Shown here: positions 36,412 through 39,336 of the stretch, one piece after another
Numbering within the stretch: position 1 is the stretch's first letter
How the letters are laid out: each line of letters opens with the position of its first letter
Assembly (NCBI GenBank): GCA_011522725.1
Contig: WTIL01000074.1
Location: 1-39,336, forward strand
Length of the DNA stretch: 39,336 nt
Direction: 5' to 3'
Origin: Rhodospirillaceae bacterium
GTDB taxonomy: Bacteria; Pseudomonadota; Alphaproteobacteria; Puniceispirillales; Puniceispirillaceae
The notes under the pieces: model-generated
The model's input: only the letters and a program-made list of their open reading frames with translations
Told to the model about the DNA's origin: nothing
Database searches by the model: none
Position numbers and translations under genes: made by a program

Positions 36412-37095
36412 TCAGATCTCGCCTGATGTGTCTTCCGGGGCGAACAGCCAGCCAAGCACATAGGCCCCGGCGACCGCCGCCGCCAGCTGCGCGACGATGA
36501 AGGCCGAAACATCGGCCGGCAGGATGCCGGAGAAGCTGTCGGTGAAGGCGCGCGCGATGGTGACCGCAGGATTGGCGAAACTCGTCGAGGCGGTGAACCA
36601 GTAGGCGGCGGTGATATACATGCCGACCAGCGCCGGGACCGCATCCGGCCGCCAGCGCAGGCCGCCGAAGATCACGGTCAGCAGCCCGAAGGTGGCAACA
36701 AACTCCGAGCCCCATTGCGCCGGTCCGGTGCGCACATTCTGCGACAGCTGCAAAAGCGGCACCTCGAACATGAAATGCGCCAGCATCGCCCCGCAGATGG
36801 CACCGGCCACCTGAACGAACATGAAATGGGCGGCCCGGGTGAAGGCGATCTCGCGGCGCAGCAGAAAGGCGATGGTCACTGCCGGATTGAAATGCGCTCC
36901 CGACACCGGACCGAACACCGTGATCAGCACATAGAGAATGGCGCCCGTCGGAATGGTGTTGCCGAGAAGGGCGATGGCCACATTGCCGCCGGCCAGCCGC
37001 TCGGCCATGATCCCCGACCCGATGACCGTGGCCAGCAGGATCATGGTGCCGGCGAATTCGGCAACAAGAATACGGGCGGTCTTCTGGCTGATCAT
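36412..37095 (-). CDS. aqpS: MIP-family aquaglyceroporin, AqpS-like
   Basis: A 227-residue channel with six helices and both NPA boxes (NPA 70-72 in GAHFNPAVT; NPA 175-177 in SFANPAVTIARAFTDSFSG with R182 as the selectivity arginine). In Sinorhizobium meliloti AqpS lets arsenite, produced by ArsC, leave the cell down its gradient instead of an ArsB pump. Its ATG overlaps the arsC stop by four bases, the same pairing as in that system. Otherwise it could be a plain glycerol or water channel, but the arsC link argues against it. Confidence 0.85.
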   Translation of the reverse strand: MISQKTARILVAEFAGTMILLATVIGSGIMAERLAGGNVAIALLGNTIPTGAILYVLITVFGPVSGAHFNPAVTIAFLLRREIAFTRAAHFMFVQVAGAICGAMLAHFMFEVPLLQLSQNVRTGPAQWGSEFVATFGLLTVIFGGLRWRPDAVPALVGMYITAAYWFTASTSFANPAVTIARAFTDSFSGILPADVSAFIVAQLAAAVAGAYVLGWLFAPEDTSGEI

Positions 37096-37580
37096 GGCAG
37101 TTCCCCGATGGCGCGGATGGCCGGCATCATGTCTTCGACCGGAGCGTCGCCCAGCGCCAGCAGCGCGTCAACACGCGCCTTCATCTGGTCAAAGGTGACG
37201 GCAAAGGCGGCCATGATGTCGTCGCGGCTTCCGGTCACGGCTGCCGGGTCCTCGACGCCCCAATGCGCGGTATGCGGATGCCCCGGCCAGACCGGACAGG
37301 TCTCGCCGGCGGCGTTGGCGCAGACGGTGATCACGATATCCATCGCGTCGGCATCCGGACCGGCAAATTCATCCCAGCTTTTCGAGCGGGCAAATGAATG
37401 ATCAATCCCGCGCGCCTCGAGCGTGGCGATGGCAGCCGGGTTCGGCATGCCCGTCGGCATCGATCCGGCCGAACAGGCATTGTAGCGGCCGGTCCCGTAA
37501 TGGCGCAGGATCGCCTCGGCGAGAATGGAGCGGGCGGAATTGCCGGTACAGAGAAAAAGAACGTTGCGAGGTCTTGTCAT
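37092..37580 (-). CDS. arsC: Arsenate reductase, low-molecular-weight phosphatase fold
   Basis: A 162-residue protein with the LMW-PTP loop [10 protein letters not shown] (C11 to R17) and the later cysteine pair C87 and C95 ([11 protein letters not shown]), the three-cysteine relay of thioredoxin-linked ArsC enzymes. It reduces arsenate to arsenite. [11 protein letters not shown] and [11 protein letters not shown] are also typical. It starts at ATG 37580 with the loop eleven residues in; the frame is open to 37622. It is followed in the same unit by aqpS. No arsR, arsB or arsH is present. Confidence 0.92.
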   Translation of the reverse strand: MTRPRNVLFLCTGNSARSILAEAILRHYGTGRYNACSAGSMPTGMPNPAAIATLEARGIDHSFARSKSWDEFAGPDADAMDIVITVCANAAGETCPVWPGHPHTAHWGVEDPAAVTGSRDDIMAAFAVTFDQMKARVDALLALGDAPVEDMMPAIRAIGELP

Positions 37581-37628
37581 CAGGCACACCGGTGGGCATT
37601 TCAGGTCACAGATGGATATCATCCGATC

Positions 37629-37784
37629 ATGACAAAAAGGTTACAGAAGCGCGATCTGCCCAGCAAGATTTGCGCGACCTGCGGCCGCCCGTTTACCTGG
37701 CGGAAGAAGTGGGAACGCGACTGGGAACAGGTCAGATACTGCTCGAAGAGATGCGCCGGGCAGCGCGGCAAGCCGTCATCCTGA
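37629..37784 (+). CDS. DUF2256 small cysteine-motif protein
   Basis: A 51-residue basic protein with [18 protein letters not shown] and VRYCSKRC, two CxxC/CxxxC-type pairs that look like a zinc knuckle. This is the DUF2256 family, of unknown function and often found beside photolyase or cryptochrome genes, which are not seen here. It is divergent from arsC with 48 bases between starts and overlaps the 3' end of the following unknown gene by nine bases. No good ribosome site precedes ATG 37629, and it might be leaderless. Confidence 0.8.
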   Translation: MTKRLQKRDLPSKICATCGRPFTWRKKWERDWEQVRYCSKRCAGQRGKPSS

Positions 37785-38192
37785 CATGGCGGCGGCGACC
37801 GCCTGTTCGATCTGCGCCTGCTCGATCACCTCTGCGACCATGCCGTTCTGCAGCGTCTCTCCGGCGCCGATATCATCGATATAGATACCGAACTCATCCG
37901 TCCCGGCCCGGTCGGCGGGCACCCATGCGAACAGGCATTGATGTCCCTTCGGGCAATCCGCTGTGACGGCGTCCTGAAGCGGCTCGGCGCTGTCGAAATG
38001 CCAGGTCACGGCCACCGCGACGAAAAAGGACTGCGTGCCGCGGCCGACGACATCCATCGTCACCGGCATGGTGACCACCACATCGCTGCTGCCGCTGGCC
38101 GCCATATAGCTTGCCAGATCGCCGCCATGATCGGACATGATGACCGACAGCGGTACGAAATGCGCAACGATATGCGGCTCGGCGGCTGGCAT
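37776..38192 (-). CDS. Unknown 138-residue protein
   Basis: I do not recognise this protein. It is mildly acidic, with no signal peptide or membrane helix. The middle is a run of beta-strand-like segments ([31 protein letters not shown]), then two cysteines spaced six apart (C-PKGHQ-C), and the end is helical and Glu/Gln/Ala-rich ([18 protein letters not shown]). ATG 38192 has a GGAG site eight bases upstream. Codon usage matches neighbours and the opposite strand carries no better candidate. It lies between phoB and the arsenic pair and has direct repeats in its upstream region. Confidence 0.7.
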   Translation of the reverse strand: MPAAEPHIVAHFVPLSVIMSDHGGDLASYMAASGSSDVVVTMPVTMDVVGRGTQSFFVAVAVTWHFDSAEPLQDAVTADCPKGHQCLFAWVPADRAGTDEFGIYIDDIGAGETLQNGMVAEVIEQAQIEQAVAAAMSG

Positions 38193-38253
38193 GAAACTGT
38201 CTCCGTGGATGAGGTCCGGTGCGGCGCACTGTGCCAGTTTCGCGGCACCTTAT

Positions 38254-38289
38254 CCAGTGACAACTTGAGTGGCGGCAACTTGACCAGTG
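38254..38289. repeat. Direct repeats upstream of the unknown gene
   Basis: CAACTTGA occurs at 38261-38268 and 38276-38283, 15 bases apart, flanked by CCAGTG at 38254-38259 and 38284-38289, 30 bases apart. The set lies 62-97 bases before the start of the unknown minus-strand gene and could be an operator. The flanks are direct, not inverted. Confidence 0.4.
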
Positions 38290-38354
38290 CCCGTTCAAAT
38301 GACCGCACAGGCACTGCCCGGCCACATCAGGCAATCAGCAGGCAGACCCGGTGT

Positions 38355-39065
38355 TCAGCTGCGCTCCGGCGTGCGAAGCGCATAGCCGCTGCCACGTATG
38401 GAGTGGATAAGGTTCGGCGCCACGGCGCCGTCTGCGCCGGCGCTGTTCAGGGCCTTGCGAAGGCGCGAAACGTGAACATCGACAGTCCGCTCCTCGACAT
38501 AGACACCGTGCCCCCAGACCAGATCGAGAAGCTGCGTGCGGCTCAGGACCCGTCCGGGACGTTCCATCAAAGTGGCCAGCAACCTGCTTTCCTTGGGTCC
38601 GATCGTTACGGTGTGACCACCGCGGGTGACTTCCATGGTCGTCTGGTTGAATTTCAGATCGTGAAATTCCAGCACCTCGTCGGAAAGGGCCGGATGCGCT
38701 CGCCGGAGAAGCGCGCGAACGCGGCTGATCAGCTCGCGTGGGGAAAACGGCTTCGAGATATAGTCGTCGGCCCCGATGTCGAGGCCGAGCGTGCGGTCTC
38801 CTTCCTCGCCGCGGGCGCTGAGCATGATGATCGGAAGCTGGCGGGTTTCGGCGCGCGAGCGCAGCGTCCGGCAAACGTCGATGCCCGACATATGCGGCAT
38901 CATCCAGTCGATGATCACAAGATCGGGCCGGTGTTCCTCGATCATGTCCAGCGCCTGCCTGCCATCCTCGGCGCGGATCACCTCGTAATCCGCCTGAACG
39001 AGATTGAAGGTCAGCAGCTCGAGCTGGTTCGGCTCGTCATCAGCGACAAGGATGCGGATCGACAT
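38355..39065 (-). CDS. phoB: Phosphate regulon response regulator PhoB
   Basis: A 236-residue OmpR/PhoB-class regulator. The receiver domain has D9/D10, the phosphoacceptor D53 (LVIIDWMMPHMSG), S83 and K105 (DDYISKPFSPRELI). The winged-helix DNA-binding domain covers about 132-232, with IGPKESRLLATLMERPGRVLSRTQLLDLVWG and ERTVDVHVSRLRKAL. It activates phosphate-starvation genes. A Pho box lies 54 bases upstream, suggesting self-activation. The partner phoR lies just upstream on the same strand; no pst or phoU genes are in the window. Confidence 0.93.
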   Translation of the reverse strand: MSIRILVADDEPNQLELLTFNLVQADYEVIRAEDGRQALDMIEEHRPDLVIIDWMMPHMSGIDVCRTLRSRAETRQLPIIMLSARGEEGDRTLGLDIGADDYISKPFSPRELISRVRALLRRAHPALSDEVLEFHDLKFNQTTMEVTRGGHTVTIGPKESRLLATLMERPGRVLSRTQLLDLVWGHGVYVEERTVDVHVSRLRKALNSAGADGAVAPNLIHSIRGSGYALRTPERS

Positions 39066-39118
39066 GATGACCTGTTCCTTTCTTTCGACCTGTTCGTCTC
39101 TGCTGATGCCACATGACG

Positions 39119-39136
39119 GTTACGGTTTTGTTACAG
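39119..39136 (-). promoter_or_regulatory. Pho box upstream of phoB
   Basis: On the minus strand CTGTAAC (39136-39130), four A residues and CCGTAAC (39125-39119) form two seven-base repeats at an 11-base period, the plan of PhoB boxes (CTGTCAT-N4-CTGTCAT). CCGTCAT follows at 39119-39113. The first repeat contains the phoR stop codon. Confidence 0.6.
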
Positions 39137-39336
39137 CGCTTGGTTCCCGGCAATCACCGGTAACGACACCGCAAATGTCGTGACGCCCTCGTCACTGCTT
39201 GTGATCTCCATCGTGCCCCGATGGCGATTGACGATATGCTTGACGATGGCAAGGCCGAGACCGGTGCCGCCGATCTGGCGCGAGCGCGCCTTGTCCACCC
39301 GGTAGAAGCGCTCGGTCAGCCTGCCGAGATGGTTCT
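39131..39336 (-). CDS. phoR: PhoR-like sensor histidine kinase, C-terminal fragment
   Basis: The last 67 or so residues of a histidine kinase ATPase domain, cut off by the window edge. [23 protein letters not shown] holds the F and G2 boxes, followed by [13 protein letters not shown] and a stop (TAA) at 39131. RVDKARS plus the adjacent phoB gives PhoR, the phosphate-responsive kinase that phosphorylates PhoB. The gap to phoB is 65 bases and contains most of the Pho box. Confidence 0.88.
   Translation of the reverse strand, partial: NHLGRLTERFYRVDKARSRQIGGTGLGLAIVKHIVNRHRGTMEITSSDEGVTTFAVSLPVIAGNQAL

Overview
The window is a GC-rich, densely coding chromosomal segment of a heterotrophic alphaproteobacterium, probably marine or salt-adapted. 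That call rests on a TauR/Pta/SoeABC-type sulfonate-sulfite module, genes for choline, carnitine-type and ectoine-like compounds, glutathione-dependent formaldehyde oxidation, a PyrE of the alphaproteobacterial form, and an AqpS/ArsC pair of the kind known from rhizobia. I could not fix genus or family. I see no tRNA, rRNA, insertion sequence, CRISPR array or prophage, and no gap between genes longer than about 210 bases.

Layout. (1) 5-8745: sulfonate/sulfite block. A TauR-like MocR regulator, a phosphate acyltransferase and a three-subunit SoeABC-type sulfite dehydrogenase lie on the minus strand. A class III pyruvate aminotransferase is divergent on the plus strand and ends at a clear terminator. 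The enzyme that should join the two arms, Xsc, is absent. (2) 8797-13139: FAD monooxygenase, gamma-butyrobetaine hydroxylase-like dioxygenase, tRNA hydroxylase TrhO and glutathionyl-hydroquinone reductase. (3) 13166-16488: ribulose-phosphate epimerase, divergent from a glutaryl-CoA dehydrogenase/CoA-transferase pair. (4) 16516-24451, minus strand: choline dehydrogenase-like betA, then a tightly packed six-gene run frmA-fghA-ureohydrolase-M24 hydrolase-M20 deacetylase-EamA transporter. (5) 24588-30404: an amidase, then an RND efflux pump with its adaptor. (6) 30506-35560, minus strand: two YedE/YeeE-type transporters, a cytochrome P450 overlapping a Cys/Met-type PLP enzyme, and a GMC oxidoreductase. 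(7) 35633-39336: pyrE, arsenic pair aqpS-arsC, a small DUF2256 protein, an unknown 138-residue protein, and phoB with the 3' end of phoR at the window edge.

Working together. Taurine-like amines would be transaminated to sulfoacetaldehyde. A distant Xsc would give sulfite plus acetyl phosphate. Pta would make acetyl-CoA, and SoeABC would oxidise sulfite to sulfate at the membrane. BetA starts choline oxidation, whose later demethylations release formaldehyde, and FrmA/FghA would clear it to formate. The ureohydrolase, creatinase-fold hydrolase, deacetylase and exporter look like a nitrogenous-osmolyte catabolic branch of the same transcription unit. The most interesting novelty candidates are that six-gene unit, the P450 with an altered I-helix overlapping a PLP lyase, and the sulfonate regulon without xsc.
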